Made by a program: the position numbers and the translations under genes
The notes under the pieces: model-generated
What the model was told of the DNA's origin: nothing
Databases searched by the model: none
What the model saw: only the letters and a program-made list of their open reading frames with translations
Assembly (NCBI RefSeq): GCF_004360155.1
Contig: NZ_ML178721.1
Coordinates: forward strand, 186,001-250,000
Direction of reading: 5' to 3'
DNA length: 64,000 nt
From: Paraglaciecola marina
GTDB lineage: Bacteria; Pseudomonadota; Gammaproteobacteria; Enterobacterales; Alteromonadaceae
Part shown: one piece after another, positions 46,679-56,668 of the stretch
Numbering within the stretch: the stretch's first letter is position 1
Layout: every line of letters begins with the position of its first letter

Positions 46679-46927
46679 TGTCTTTAAAGTTTCTAGAAAC
46701 CTTATCATGACTTTATAGGGTAAAGAATGATAGACGTATTTTCTTTAGCTAAAGCGGTGAATTAAAAAAATAGTCTGTTATACTTCTCCGCCGACCTTTC
46801 ATCGCTATGCTAATCACTCAAACCGAAATTCTGGAGCAAGTTTCTGAAGTCTTCAAACCATCTGCCACTAAATTTTAAGTTCATACAAGCACCTAGTAAG
46901 TATCAAATTTGTGATTCCGTAGTTGGT

Positions 46928-47758
46928 ATGAGTGTTTATATTGAAGACCAGCTTGATTGGGTTGAGCAATCAGTGGAAAGTGTTCTTTCTCAAAGTTATC
47001 AAAACTTTCAGCTGATAATCGTGTTAGATGGTGAAGTAAAAGAAGATGTGTTTAATTATCTTTCGCAGTTATGTTCGGAACGAATTAATGTTCAATTAAT
47101 TCAGTCTGCTGAAAACGTCGGTTTGAGTGCCTGCATGAACCATATTATTGATTGGACGATTGCAAACCTGCCATCCACAAAGTATTTTTTCAGAATGGAT
47201 GCTGATGATATTTCCCTTTCGGAGCGTTTTGAAAAACAAATTGATTTTCTACAAGCACATAAAAACACCCAAGTACTGGGGACTTCTTTAGTTGAAATAG
47301 ACGAATATGGAAAAAAAGTAGGGAAACGAACACTTCCGAATAATCATGCTGATATATTTCGTATATTACCTAAGCGTTGTGCCATTAATCACCCTACAGT
47401 AGTGGTAAGGATGGATGTGTTTAAGGCTGGTTTTCGATATAATCATACGTTAGAAAATACCCAAGATTACTTTTTGTGGATAGAACTTTGTGCTGCAGGA
47501 TACAAATTTGCTAACCTTTCAGAGCCTTTATTGCAATTCAGGCGAGTAAACGATTTTTATAAACGCAGAGGTTTAAGTAAGTCTTTAAATGAATTTAAAG
47601 CTCGTTTTTATACAATGAAGGTATTAAAACGATACAGTATTGGGAATATCTTTTATGCTTGTGCCGTGCTCTTTTTGAGGTTAATGCCTTCAAAAGTTGT
47701 TAAGCTGGCATATAAGGTAGATAGATATTTTTTAAATAAGTCGGTAAATAACGAGTGA
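46928..47758 (+). CDS. GT2 glycosyltransferase, start uncertain
   Basis: The 276-residue reading begins MSVYIEDQLDWVEQSVESVL and contains FRMDADDIS (88-96) as metal site and CAINHPTVVVR typical of GT2. The first beta strand of the fold, here VVG directly before the ATG, is lost if translation starts at 46928. The frame is open for about 38 codons further upstream but holds no ATG, GTG or TTG. The gene may use a rare start (an ATT codon lies 7 codons upstream) or may have lost its original 5' end. Its stop overlaps the next gene (GTGA). Confidence 0.72.
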   Translation: MSVYIEDQLDWVEQSVESVLSQSYQNFQLIIVLDGEVKEDVFNYLSQLCSERINVQLIQSAENVGLSACMNHIIDWTIANLPSTKYFFRMDADDISLSERFEKQIDFLQAHKNTQVLGTSLVEIDEYGKKVGKRTLPNNHADIFRILPKRCAINHPTVVVRMDVFKAGFRYNHTLENTQDYFLWIELCAAGYKFANLSEPLLQFRRVNDFYKRRGLSKSLNEFKARFYTMKVLKRYSIGNIFYACAVLFLRLMPSKVVKLAYKVDRYFLNKSVNNE

Positions 47759-48621
47759 TTGGCGCAACAATAATTTTATATAAACCTGAATTAGATATGG
47801 CTGAAGCCTTACTCAAGGCGACTATGGAGCAAGTTGATGTAGTCAGTATTATTGACAATTCTCCGGCCCCTTCCGATGTTTCATTTGATAAAAACGCATG
47901 TCATTATCACCATTTCCCAAACAACATTGGAATTGCAGCTGCTCATAATATTGGCCTTAAAGATCTCAAGTCTGCTGGTTGCGACTACGGATTGTTGCTT
48001 GACCAAGACAGCCGCTTTGATGACGATTTTGCATTTAGATTATCTAGTCTTATGGTGGCATCTAAAGTTGAAAATCGCCCATTAGTTGCAATAGGCCCCC
48101 GTATTATTTGCTCATTCTCTGAGAAAACTGTAAAACCAAGAGTACAACGTGAAGTCGCTGTATACGACGAGTTAGTGTGTGTAACTCAAATAATATCTTC
48201 TGGTATGATGATTGACCTATCTCAATTAGGTAAAATTGGGTTTAAAGATGAGTCTTTATACATAGATGGCGTGGATCATGAATGGTGTTGGCGGGCTAAA
48301 CAGCATAACTTGTTAGTTGCAGTAGCAGATAAAGTTGAAATGGTGCACCGTTTGGGTGATTCAAGAAGTAAATTTGCAGGCATAACGTATAAAGTAGGGT
48401 CTCCTGTTAGGTTGTATTATCAATTTCGTAATATCTTTATTCTAGCAAGAAGAGGTTATGTTCCTTGGTATTGGAAGTTTAGAAATTTGGGGGTGTTACC
48501 TATTCGTTTTTTTGCAAATGCATTCCTTCAAAAAAATAGAGCGCAGCGAGTAAAATTTATGATTTGTGGTCTTTGGGACGGCATCTGGAAGCGGGAAGGT
48601 GCATTTTCCGATAATTGGTGA
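47755..48621 (+). CDS. GT2 rhamnosyltransferase-like protein
   Basis: The 288-residue protein starts at GTG 47755 in a GTGA overlap with the gene before. It resembles the RfbF/RgpF-type rhamnosyltransferases: GATIILYKPE at the start, FPNNIGIAAAHNIGL (54-68), the metal site LLLDQDSRF (80-88), and DGVDHEWCWRAK. It would use dTDP-L-rhamnose from RmlABCD, which fits the locus. It is the last glycosyltransferase before ugd. Confidence 0.83.
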   Translation: MIGATIILYKPELDMAEALLKATMEQVDVVSIIDNSPAPSDVSFDKNACHYHHFPNNIGIAAAHNIGLKDLKSAGCDYGLLLDQDSRFDDDFAFRLSSLMVASKVENRPLVAIGPRIICSFSEKTVKPRVQREVAVYDELVCVTQIISSGMMIDLSQLGKIGFKDESLYIDGVDHEWCWRAKQHNLLVAVADKVEMVHRLGDSRSKFAGITYKVGSPVRLYYQFRNIFILARRGYVPWYWKFRNLGVLPIRFFANAFLQKNRAQRVKFMICGLWDGIWKREGAFSDNW

Positions 48622-48717
48622 TAAATAAACATAATTAAAGTTTATTTCAGAAATTCGTAAAATCTTAATAAAACAATAGTATTTTAAATTTGGTATCTGT
48701 TTAGGGAATAAATAACA

Positions 48718-50058
48718 ATGAAAGTAACAGTGTTTGGTATTGGGTACGTAGGTTTAGTGCAAGCTGCTGTGATGGCGGAAGTTGGACATGATGTTATGTG
48801 TATCGATGTAGACCAAAAAAAGGTAGATCGTTTAAAAGAAGGCCACATTCCTATTTTTGAGCCAGGCCTCACCCCATTAGTTACTTCTAATTATGAAGCC
48901 GGTAGGGTAGATTTTACTACTGATGCAGCTAAGGGGATTGAACATGGAGAGGTTATATTTATAGCCGTAGGAACGCCTCCTGATGAAGATGGCTCAGCGG
49001 ATCTTAAGTATGTGTTAGCTGTAGCAGAAACTATAGCAGAGCACATGACTTCACATAAAATTGTGATTAACAAATCCACAGTACCAGTAGGTACAGCTGA
49101 TAAAGTCAAAGCAAAAATATCCGCTACTCTTTCAAGTTATTCTAAGTCTATAACCTACGATGTTGTATCAAACCCCGAATTCTTGAAAGAGGGAGCTGCA
49201 GTAAATGATTGTATGCGACCAGATCGTATCATTTTAGGTACAAATAGTGATTATGCAGAGAAAAAGCTTCGAGACTTGTACTCTCCCTTTAATCGTAATC
49301 ATGACAAAATTATTGTGATGGATATTCGAAGTGCTGAGTTAACTAAATATGCAGCAAACTGTATGTTGGCTACAAAGATTAGCTTTATGAATGAAATGTC
49401 TAATCTTGCCGAAGTTTTCGGGGCTGACATAGAAAACGTTAGACGTGGTATTGGTTCTGACCCGAGAATCGGTTATCAATTTATCTACCCTGGCTGTGGT
49501 TATGGTGGCTCATGTTTCCCTAAAGATGTGCAAGCGCTTGCTCGAAGTGCAACGGCTGCTGGGTATACCGCCAGAGTCTTAGAAGCGGTTGAAGAAGTAA
49601 ACTATGCTCAAAAAGAGAAGTTATTTGAATACATATCGCGTCATTTTTCTGGAGATTTAAAAGGTAAAACTGTTGCATTGTGGGGCTTGTCATTTAAACC
49701 GAATACCGATGATATGCGCGAAGCATCTAGCCGTGTGTTAATGGAAAGTTTATGGGCTGCTGGAGCGAAAGTGAAAGCCTTTGATCCAGAAGCGATGGAA
49801 GAAACCCAGCGAATTTATGGAAGTAGAGCAGATTTGGAATTGATGGGAACAAAAGAAGCGGCGTTAGAAGGAGCTGACTTTTTAGTCATTTGTACCGAGT
49901 GGCAAGTCTTTAAAGCTCCAGATTTTGAGTTACTCAAAGAAAAGTTATCTATGCCATTATTATTTGATGGCCGAAATTTATTCGAACCTGCTCGAATGAT
50001 GGAATATGGTTTGCATTATTATGCGATTGGTCGTGGTTTATCAGTAAAGGAACTTTAA
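48718..50058 (+). CDS. ugd: UDP-glucose 6-dehydrogenase
   Basis: Ugd oxidises UDP-glucose to UDP-glucuronate with two NAD+, supplying uronic acid to the polymer. The 446-residue protein starts [16 protein letters not shown] with the NAD-binding GIGYVG (7-12). It has the catalytic cysteine in YGGSCFPKD (Cys266) and the C-terminal [15 protein letters not shown] segment. An AGGGAA site precedes the ATG, and a 96-nt AT-rich gap upstream may hold a promoter. galU follows 3 nt later. Confidence 0.96.
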   Translation: MKVTVFGIGYVGLVQAAVMAEVGHDVMCIDVDQKKVDRLKEGHIPIFEPGLTPLVTSNYEAGRVDFTTDAAKGIEHGEVIFIAVGTPPDEDGSADLKYVLAVAETIAEHMTSHKIVINKSTVPVGTADKVKAKISATLSSYSKSITYDVVSNPEFLKEGAAVNDCMRPDRIILGTNSDYAEKKLRDLYSPFNRNHDKIIVMDIRSAELTKYAANCMLATKISFMNEMSNLAEVFGADIENVRRGIGSDPRIGYQFIYPGCGYGGSCFPKDVQALARSATAAGYTARVLEAVEEVNYAQKEKLFEYISRHFSGDLKGKTVALWGLSFKPNTDDMREASSRVLMESLWAAGAKVKAFDPEAMEETQRIYGSRADLELMGTKEAALEGADFLVICTEWQVFKAPDFELLKEKLSMPLLFDGRNLFEPARMMEYGLHYYAIGRGLSVKEL

Positions 50059-50061
50059 AAA

Positions 50062-50955
50062 ATGAGTCAAGTTAAAAAAGCAGTAATACCAGTAGCTGGA
50101 TTGGGTACCAGAATGTTACCCGCTACAAAAGCTATTCCGAAAGAAATGTTACCAGTGGTAGATAAACCCCTTATCCAGTATGTGGTTTCTGAGTGTGTCG
50201 CTGCTGGAATTAAAGAAATAATTTTAGTGACTCATGCAAGTAAAAATAGTATTGAAAATCACTTTGATACTAGTTTCGAGCTTGAAGCAACCTTAGAAAA
50301 AAGGGTGAAACGTCAGCTTTTAGAGGCAGTGCAAGCTATTTGTCCTAAAGACGTAACTATTATGCATGTGCGTCAAGGGGTCGCTAAAGGGTTAGGGCAT
50401 GCAGTATTGTGTGCCAGACCTATGGTTGGAGATGCTCCATTTGCAGTGGTGTTGCCTGATGTAATTATTGATGAGTATACAAGTAATTTGAAAAAAGATA
50501 ATTTGGCGGATATGGTGGCCAAATTTAACACTAATCGTGTTAGCCAAATTATGGTTGAGCAAGTGCCTCAAGAAGACGTTAGCAAGTACGGTGTTGTTGA
50601 TTTAGAAGGGCTTGAATTAACTCAAGGTGAATCTGGAAAAATTTATGATATGGTTGAAAAGCCCGCATTAGAGGATGCGCCTTCTGATTTAGCTGTGGTA
50701 GGGCGTTATGTTCTGTCAGGTAAAATTTGGGGTTTATTAGAATTCACTCCGCCAGGAGCTGGAGATGAAGTGCAATTAACGGATGCCATTTCTTCTTTGA
50801 TGGAAACTGAGCAAGTTGATGCTTATTACATGAAAGGCAGAAGCCATGATTGTGGTAGTAAACTTGGATATATGACGGCAAATGTTGAATATGCTTTACG
50901 TCATCCTGAGTTGGGTGCTGAGTTTAAAGACTTCTTAACTACTCTTAAGTATTAG
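50062..50955 (+). CDS. galU: UTP-glucose-1-phosphate uridylyltransferase GalU
   Basis: GalU makes UDP-glucose from UTP and glucose-1-phosphate, the substrate for Ugd and GalE. The 297-residue protein has the nucleotide-binding motif [11 protein letters not shown] (13-23), [16 protein letters not shown], and the EKP segment [11 protein letters not shown]. The length is typical. It is coupled to ugd by a 3-nt gap, so both are made together for the polysaccharide pathway. Confidence 0.96.
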   Translation: MSQVKKAVIPVAGLGTRMLPATKAIPKEMLPVVDKPLIQYVVSECVAAGIKEIILVTHASKNSIENHFDTSFELEATLEKRVKRQLLEAVQAICPKDVTIMHVRQGVAKGLGHAVLCARPMVGDAPFAVVLPDVIIDEYTSNLKKDNLADMVAKFNTNRVSQIMVEQVPQEDVSKYGVVDLEGLELTQGESGKIYDMVEKPALEDAPSDLAVVGRYVLSGKIWGLLEFTPPGAGDEVQLTDAISSLMETEQVDAYYMKGRSHDCGSKLGYMTANVEYALRHPELGAEFKDFLTTLKY

Positions 50956-50960
50956 TGGTT

Positions 50961-50992
50961 TGCCGCCCATTCATTTGGATGGGCGGCATTTC
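50961..50992. terminator. Hairpin between galU and comEA-like gene
   Basis: A perfect 10-bp G+C-rich inverted repeat (TGCCGCCCAT at 50961-50970, ATGGGCGGCA at 50979-50988) with an 8-nt loop is followed by TTTCT. It lies 5 nt after the galU stop and before the end of the convergent comEA-like gene. It marks the right border of the polysaccharide locus. Confidence 0.7.
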
Positions 50993-51005
50993 TAACGTCT
51001 ACTGG

Positions 51006-51311
51006 TTAATTTAGCTTTATTCTGCCTTCTAGTTTTTGTAACATTTTACTTCCAATACCTTTTACATTTGTTAATTCATTTAACGATTTGAATTTTCCAT
51101 TTTTTGTCCGGTACTCGATAATAGATTGTGCCTTCTTCGCACCTATACCTGGTAATAATATTAATTCCTCTAGTTGAGCTGTGTTTATATTTACTTTTAC
51201 AGTTTTTACCTGACTAGCCTCGCTCTTTGCAGGTGCCGCGTGAAGAAAGCTAGGTAAAAAGAGTAGGCTTGATATACTAAAGAGAAAAGCTACTGTGTGT
51301 TTATTCATCAT
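51006..51311 (-). CDS. ComEA-like helix-hairpin-helix protein
   Basis: The 101-residue protein has a signal peptide (about 1-25, ending FLHA). A ComEA-type helix-hairpin-helix domain follows (about 40-100): VNINTAQLEELILLPGIG, then KKAQSIIEYR and VKGIGSKMLQKL. Such proteins bind double-stranded DNA non-specifically in the periplasm and in competent species aid DNA uptake. The gene stands alone, convergent with galU. Function in this organism is inferred. Confidence 0.87.
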   Translation of the reverse strand: MMNKHTVAFLFSISSLLFLPSFLHAAPAKSEASQVKTVKVNINTAQLEELILLPGIGAKKAQSIIEYRTKNGKFKSLNELTNVKGIGSKMLQKLEGRIKLN

Positions 51312-51490
51312 TAAATTCCTTGTAATTGATTAAATAGTTGGTGTGTATACATCGATTTAACCATAGTCGAGGTTTTTAATGTGGTAAAGTTTTTACCTTA
51401 TATTTCCATGAATTAAAGCTTGCTAATATATAGCATGTATTTTTTCTTTTACGGTAAGGCTTCAGGCTGGCTGGGGCAGATGGATGACTG

Positions 51491-53239
51491 TTAACTTGCT
51501 ATTTTTATACTAATTTGAGCGATAACTTCATTGGTTCTTAGTATTCTTTCTTTGCTTTTTACTAAGTCTTGCTCTGTTATTTTTAATATTCTACAGGCTT
51601 TTTTTCGATAGGCAGTTGTCGCATCATCGGAGTCTTTGTTCAACATATATAATTCTCGGGCCAGAATTAGGCTCAAACCTAAAAGATGAGCAATTTTATT
51701 GGTTTGAATTTGATTAGTGGTACTGGGTTTAACATCCCAAATTTGCAAACAATGTATAGATTGACTGGGTTGTTGCCATGATTTTGCGAGCAAAATAGCA
51801 TCTTCATGTAGTTTTTGGTTTCCTTTCTGACAAATTAGACTGGCTAGCTTAAAAGCTGTCTTATGCTCTATTTCCCATTGGGTCAACAACCTGAATGAGG
51901 GCATAGTATATAACCTAGATAGTGCGAAATAGACAAGTGATTTTACCATTTCAGGTGACTCTAACTTTGCTAAGACAGCTAGCTCATTTGCAATGTTTGC
52001 CATTAATTGACTGAAGTTTAAAAAGCTTTGCTGTAAAGGGAAATGCTGTTGATTCAAACGAGTCATTAATGAATATTGCAGTAATAGTTGACCACTATTT
52101 TCCAAGCCTAACATAGCAAGTGCATGTTTAATGGAGTGTACTTTTTGTTTTTGTCTGTTATTTGCTTTAGCTGATTTCAATATTTGATGAGAATAAATCA
52201 TGTCATTTTCTAATGCTTTTTCGATAACGGATATATTACTATCTTTATAAGTTAACTGGTCTTGTAGTACCAACAAAGATGCAGGTGCGTGCTGGATTGG
52301 TAAAATTTTAGGGAATGCTGCAATTGTGTTTTCAGTTCTTTGGGTTTTTATCCACTTATTAAGATCATCATTCCACCATTCATTTAGTTTGTTAAAATTT
52401 GAAAGTTGTTGACTGGTATATGTATGGTTAATATCCTCAATTTTAATTTTTTCTAATTTATTTATTTGTTCGTTTGTAGGCTTGATAAGGCGGGCTGTTA
52501 ATGAGTCCTCAGTTATTGCGATAACAAGGCTTAGGTCACCGCTTTTTTGTTTTATGTAGCAGCCAGGGGGATATAGGCCTGGGTATGTCAAAAGTGGAGC
52601 GACTAATGTATACCAAGACATAGGTATTTTTGAAACTAAGTGTTTTAACGTAGTGCCGAATGTTAGATGCTTATATCGAATATTTGGGGTGGTATGGATC
52701 GCAATTCTATTTGCTAGATAAGTTGCTGTAATTATTAAGTTGACATTAGTTAATTTTGGTAACTTTGGGCTATGGATCACTTCAGATAATTCGTAAGCAC
52801 TTAACCAAGGAGCAAGGTTAACCTGGTGCAACAGAGCCTTAAACTTTGGGTTTATCTGGCCAGTTATTTCTTTTGGAGTTTTTAATAAACTATCAGTAGT
52901 TTGGTAAAAATCATTTAGCTTGTTTTGATTTAATGCATAGAAACTGATGGACGCGCACATTAGCTGTATTGTAAGTGTAGAGTCGAACTTATTACGGACA
53001 CCTACTAAACAAGTGTAAATACACGCGTTAAATGTGATATTAACTATGTAAGGAAGTTTTATCTTATATAAATTAGGCTGTGCAAACACCTCATCAGACT
53101 TCACCTGAGCTAGCCCATACAAGTTACTACAGAACACATGGGTCTTTTGTAGTAAATGTTTATCAATTGGTTTTTTTGCGTAATAGTTAAGAAGGCTAAT
53201 TAAATCAATATATTGCTGTTTTATATCATTATTAGCCAT
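51491..53239 (-). CDS. HDOD-domain protein
   Basis: The 582-residue cytoplasmic protein has an HDOD-like region at about 320-500, with helices typical of the family (VIEKALENDMIYSHQILKSA, HSIKHALAMLGLENSGQLLL). The first ~280 residues are a different, unrecognised domain. HDOD proteins act in signalling and often pair with cyclic-di-GMP or two-component systems, but no GGDEF, EAL or receiver domain is seen here. It is upstream-adjacent (20 nt) to the DUF3192-like gene on the same strand. Confidence 0.75.
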   Translation of the reverse strand: MANNDIKQQYIDLISLLNYYAKKPIDKHLLQKTHVFCSNLYGLAQVKSDEVFAQPNLYKIKLPYIVNITFNACIYTCLVGVRNKFDSTLTIQLMCASISFYALNQNKLNDFYQTTDSLLKTPKEITGQINPKFKALLHQVNLAPWLSAYELSEVIHSPKLPKLTNVNLIITATYLANRIAIHTTPNIRYKHLTFGTTLKHLVSKIPMSWYTLVAPLLTYPGLYPPGCYIKQKSGDLSLVIAITEDSLTARLIKPTNEQINKLEKIKIEDINHTYTSQQLSNFNKLNEWWNDDLNKWIKTQRTENTIAAFPKILPIQHAPASLLVLQDQLTYKDSNISVIEKALENDMIYSHQILKSAKANNRQKQKVHSIKHALAMLGLENSGQLLLQYSLMTRLNQQHFPLQQSFLNFSQLMANIANELAVLAKLESPEMVKSLVYFALSRLYTMPSFRLLTQWEIEHKTAFKLASLICQKGNQKLHEDAILLAKSWQQPSQSIHCLQIWDVKPSTTNQIQTNKIAHLLGLSLILARELYMLNKDSDDATTAYRKKACRILKITEQDLVKSKERILRTNEVIAQISIKIAS

Positions 53240-53259
53240 ATCAGTTTAAGAGCGATTCT

Positions 53260-53634
53260 TTATCCATCAATAAATGACTGGTAGGCATTATCACCCCATG
53301 CAATCAATTCGTTATTTTCAAATAAAAGTGGAGTACATTCGTCTTCAGTAGTTATCCCATCAGCTTGCATGTGTTGAGTCCTGTAAAACATGACTTGAAA
53401 CTCTTTGTCATTATTTCGCTTAGCTTCAGTAATATCTGGGCTGCCTAGTAGTTCCAATATGTTTGTTTTGTGCAACCCTAGTTCAAGCTTGGATATCTGA
53501 ACTTTGTTATATGCTTCTCTATCCTGCCAGTCCATATCCTCTGGTTTATCAGGGTAAAGATTTATTACCGCAACAACAAAAATACCATACAAAAATACAC
53601 CCATTACAATTCTATTTACGATTTTTTTATTCAT
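53260..53634 (-). CDS. DUF3192-like membrane-anchored protein
   Basis: The 124-residue protein has an N-terminal membrane helix (about 8-26) and a periplasmic part with LELGLHKTNILELLGSPDIT and QVMFYRTQHMQADGITTEDE, then CTPLLFENNELIAWGD. The same pattern (YYRTQRVEGDGVTKKDECTP; GWGDSAY) is in the lipoprotein encoded at 57115, so they are paralogues. The family resembles SmpA/OmlA-like small envelope proteins. The role is unknown. It starts upstream of, and probably shares a transcript with, the HDOD gene. Confidence 0.78.
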   Translation of the reverse strand: MNKKIVNRIVMGVFLYGIFVVAVINLYPDKPEDMDWQDREAYNKVQISKLELGLHKTNILELLGSPDITEAKRNNDKEFQVMFYRTQHMQADGITTEDECTPLLFENNELIAWGDNAYQSFIDG

Positions 53635-53742
53635 ATTTTTCTTTCTAGTTTGTATATTTACAGAATGATATAAAATTTAGGCATCGCTTACAGCGAGTTA
53701 AACGCAAATTTTAGTTAATTTGGCCGAATAATAATACTGGTA

Positions 53743-55101
53743 TTATTTGTTTATTACATAACATGGAATATATTTGGTACCAGGGAGTTTCATTCGTTGT
53801 TGTTCCACAAATGAAGTTAGTAGTTCATCCATCATACCCATTAACTGGTTGTCGCCATTTAATTTAAATGGACCATGCTCTCGTATTAACTGTACCCCAT
53901 CTGATTTTACATTTCCTGATACAATACCTGAAAATACTTTTCGCAATGCGGCTGCTAACTCAGCTTTGGGTTGCTTAAAATAAAGTTTTAATGTCGACAT
54001 AGTTTCATGATCGGGAATAAAGGGAAGTTGAAAGTCCGATGAAATTTTCAATGACCAGTTAAAGTCGTAAGAGTCACCCGTTGTTTTTCTATATTCTCTT
54101 ACGCTACTTTGTTTTTGCTTCACCGTATAAGCCACTTTAGCTGCGTCGCCAACTATAATTGTGTATAGACTCTGTGCTTCACTCCCTAATGTTTTACCTA
54201 TAAAATTATCTATCGCTTCAAAGTACGCTTTGCTTTCCTCGGGGCCAGTTAAAATAATGGGGAGGATCTGTTTTGAGTTTTGAGGATCTAACAAAACGCC
54301 AATAATATAGAGTAGCTCCTCTGCCGTCCCAGCTCCCCCTGGGAAAATAACAATTGCGTGAGATAAACGTAAAAATGCCTCCAGTCTCTTTTCAATGTCA
54401 GGCATGATAACTAATTCATTTACAATGGCATTCGGTGGCTCAGCAGCAATAATTCCCGGCTCAGTTAATCCTAAATATCTTCCATTTTTATATCGTTGTT
54501 TTGCGTGAGCAATAGTTGCCCCTTTCATTGGTCCTTTCATGGCTCCAGGGCCGCACCCTGTACAAATATTTAACTCTCTAAGTCCCAATTGATAACCTAC
54601 TTCTTTGGTATATTGGTATTCTACATTACCAATTGAATGGCCTCCCCAACATACAACTAAGTTTAGCTCTCCAGTGTTTTTAATTGCTTGTGCGTGGCGT
54701 AACATATCAAATACGCTATGGGTTATGAAACTCGAATCAAGGTTTTCTTTAAAGGAGTGGGCTGAATATTTTGTACCCATATGCAGCAAATCCCTGAGCA
54801 CCGCAAAAATATGCTCATGTACCCCTTTAATTAATTGGCCATCAACAAAAGCATGAGGGGGGGGATTAACTAATTCGACTTTTACTCCACGCTCGCGAAT
54901 GATCAAGTTAACGTTGAAGTCATGATGGGGTGAAAAAATATCGTCACTATTGTCAATTTCTGCACCGCTATACAAAACCGCTAAACAACAATCACGAAAA
55001 AGTTGGTAGAGCTCACTATCAGCAGATTGATTGAGCATATCTACTTCTAATTGGGATAGCTGGCTCATTGCACCTACAGGATTCAATTGAATGCTTTTCA
55101 T
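53743..55101 (-). CDS. ppnN: Nucleotide 5'-monophosphate nucleosidase PpnN (YgdH)
   Basis: PpnN splits purine and pyrimidine nucleoside monophosphates into base and ribose-5-phosphate and responds to (p)ppGpp in E. coli. The start was set at ATG 55101 (AAAGG 5 nt upstream) rather than the GTG two codons before. The 452-residue protein shows SQLEVDMLNQSADSELYQLF, a Rossmann/LOG-type core with GCGPGAMKGPMKGA, and the PGGAGTAEE motif. It is the first gene of the conserved ppnN-queF-syd block shared with enteric bacteria. Confidence 0.94.
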   Translation of the reverse strand: MKSIQLNPVGAMSQLSQLEVDMLNQSADSELYQLFRDCCLAVLYSGAEIDNSDDIFSPHHDFNVNLIIRERGVKVELVNPPPHAFVDGQLIKGVHEHIFAVLRDLLHMGTKYSAHSFKENLDSSFITHSVFDMLRHAQAIKNTGELNLVVCWGGHSIGNVEYQYTKEVGYQLGLRELNICTGCGPGAMKGPMKGATIAHAKQRYKNGRYLGLTEPGIIAAEPPNAIVNELVIMPDIEKRLEAFLRLSHAIVIFPGGAGTAEELLYIIGVLLDPQNSKQILPIILTGPEESKAYFEAIDNFIGKTLGSEAQSLYTIIVGDAAKVAYTVKQKQSSVREYRKTTGDSYDFNWSLKISSDFQLPFIPDHETMSTLKLYFKQPKAELAAALRKVFSGIVSGNVKSDGVQLIREHGPFKLNGDNQLMGMMDELLTSFVEQQRMKLPGTKYIPCYVINK

Positions 55102-55146
55102 ACACACCTTTGTATTAATTGTTTTGAGTTATCATATTGATAATGG

Positions 55147-55986
55147 TTATTGCCTTGCGTTTCTTTGTTCTGGGGAAATATTCTCAAAATTACTTCTAAA
55201 TGGATTGATATCTAAACCTCCTCTTCTAGTATAGCGCGCATATACCGTGAGTTTCGATGGCTTACATTGACGCATAATATCCCAGAAAATACGTTCTACA
55301 CATTGTTCGTGAAATTCATTGTGCTGTCTAAATGAAATTAAATATTTTAATAGCCCTTCATGGTTAATTTGAGGCCCAATGTAATGAATATAAACACTTC
55401 CCCAATCAGGTTGATTTGTAATAAGACAATTAGATTTTAAAAGGTTACTGCAGAGCTTTTCTTCTATTATGCCACCACCGGAGTATAGGGTAGAGCTGTC
55501 CATTTTATAGTTGTCTATTTCAATATCTAAGTCATCTATATTCAGTGCAGAAAAACTAGATATTGTTAGGTTTGTGAACAACTCAAGTGGCAGAACTTTA
55601 ACTGTTACATAGTCGCCTGCACAATTCGATAAATCTTTTTGTATTGCATCCTGTACTGATTCACGTGATGAAAATATACTTTGATTAAAGCTATTGAGAT
55701 ATAGTTTGAAGGATTTTGATTCAATTAAGTTAGGAGTTGTAGCAGGTATATCGCATTGTAAAATAGCAACTTGTGGCTTACCTTTTGGATTCAACCAAGA
55801 TAATTCATAACCATTCCATCGATCACAGCCATGAAATGGCAAAGTACTGGGTAAGTTTAAATCATCACGATTCATACTGCGTGGGACTGATTGGAGTAAA
55901 CTGGGGGTATAGGTTTCTAGGTAATCAGTTTTTTTACCTAAGCCTAGTGAAGCTAGCGTCGCTTCTTTATCAACAGATATATTCAC
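55147..55986 (-). CDS. queF: 7-cyano-7-deazaguanine reductase QueF (long form)
   Basis: QueF reduces preQ0 to preQ1 with NADPH in queuosine tRNA modification. The 279-residue length is the bimodular E. coli-type form. It has [12 protein letters not shown] (89-100), the catalytic cysteine in [16 protein letters not shown] (Cys187) with the nearby Asp194, and [10 protein letters not shown]. It lies on the same strand as ppnN and directly upstream of it, 45 nt from the ppnN start, and diverges from syd. Confidence 0.95.
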   Translation of the reverse strand: MNISVDKEATLASLGLGKKTDYLETYTPSLLQSVPRSMNRDDLNLPSTLPFHGCDRWNGYELSWLNPKGKPQVAILQCDIPATTPNLIESKSFKLYLNSFNQSIFSSRESVQDAIQKDLSNCAGDYVTVKVLPLELFTNLTISSFSALNIDDLDIEIDNYKMDSSTLYSGGGIIEEKLCSNLLKSNCLITNQPDWGSVYIHYIGPQINHEGLLKYLISFRQHNEFHEQCVERIFWDIMRQCKPSKLTVYARYTRRGGLDINPFRSNFENISPEQRNARQ

Positions 55987-56113
55987 GATTGTTCTTACTT
56001 TGGATAACTATATTATTAAGTTTACCTTATGATACATAGCTCCTAAACCTCAATGTGTTTTTTATTCTTTAAGATGTTAAATTGTTGCTTATTTAGTATG
56101 ACCTAGGTTTATT

Positions 56114-56668
56114 ATGAGTGGCTCTGTATCAGTAGCATTAAGTCAGTTTGTAGAAAAATATCTTAGAAAAGCATCCGTATCTTCAGAATCATTAACTATC
56201 GAATATGATCCACAGTGGCCGTCCTTGTGTTACGTATCAAAAGCTGAGGTAGGTGAGCCAGTAATATGGCAGCCTGTTAAGCGCACATTTAAAAGTGATT
56301 TTAGTGATATTGAGAGCGCGCTAAATGTATCTATCCATACAGATTTAATTGAGTTTTACAATGAATATTGGAGTGACAACCTAAATGCTATAGCCAGCAA
56401 AGGTAGTCTACAACTTTTACAAGCTTGGAATGAGGATGACTTTGTTCGGTTACAACAGAACTTAGTGGGGCACGTTTTAATGAAGCAAAGGCTAAAACAG
56501 CCTATAACATTGTTTTTTGGGTTAACCGATGATGATGATTTTATCATTACATTAGATAATCAATCTGGTGAGGTAATGCTAGAGCAAGTCGGTCTGCTCC
56601 CCAAAGAAGTTCTTGCACCGAATTTAGCTTCTTTTCTTCATAGTTTAGAGCCTAATTTTGCTCTTTAG
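56114..56668 (+). CDS. syd: SecY-interacting protein Syd
   Basis: Syd is a cytoplasmic protein that binds SecY and can destabilise abnormal translocons. The 184-residue protein matches the family in length and in segments such as EYDPQWPSLCY, WQPVKR, DLIEFYNEYWSDNL and GLTDDDDFIITLDNQSGEV. The last 24 nt overlap the convergent small gene on the other strand. Its position between queF and the csrB-yqcC region is conserved with E. coli. Confidence 0.93.
   Translation: MSGSVSVALSQFVEKYLRKASVSSESLTIEYDPQWPSLCYVSKAEVGEPVIWQPVKRTFKSDFSDIESALNVSIHTDLIEFYNEYWSDNLNAIASKGSLQLLQAWNEDDFVRLQQNLVGHVLMKQRLKQPITLFFGLTDDDDFIITLDNQSGEVMLEQVGLLPKEVLAPNLASFLHSLEPNFAL

Noticed and set aside
46806-46878. A 23-codon frame beginning MLITQTEILEQVSEVFKPS before the GT2 gene, considered as an IS transposase start.
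   Set aside because: Too short, with no supporting terminal repeats or further transposase sequence.
53722-53750. AT-rich palindrome (AATAATAC/GTATTATT) after ppnN, considered as terminator.
   Set aside because: It has no G+C-rich stem and no clear T-run on the minus strand, so it was not listed.
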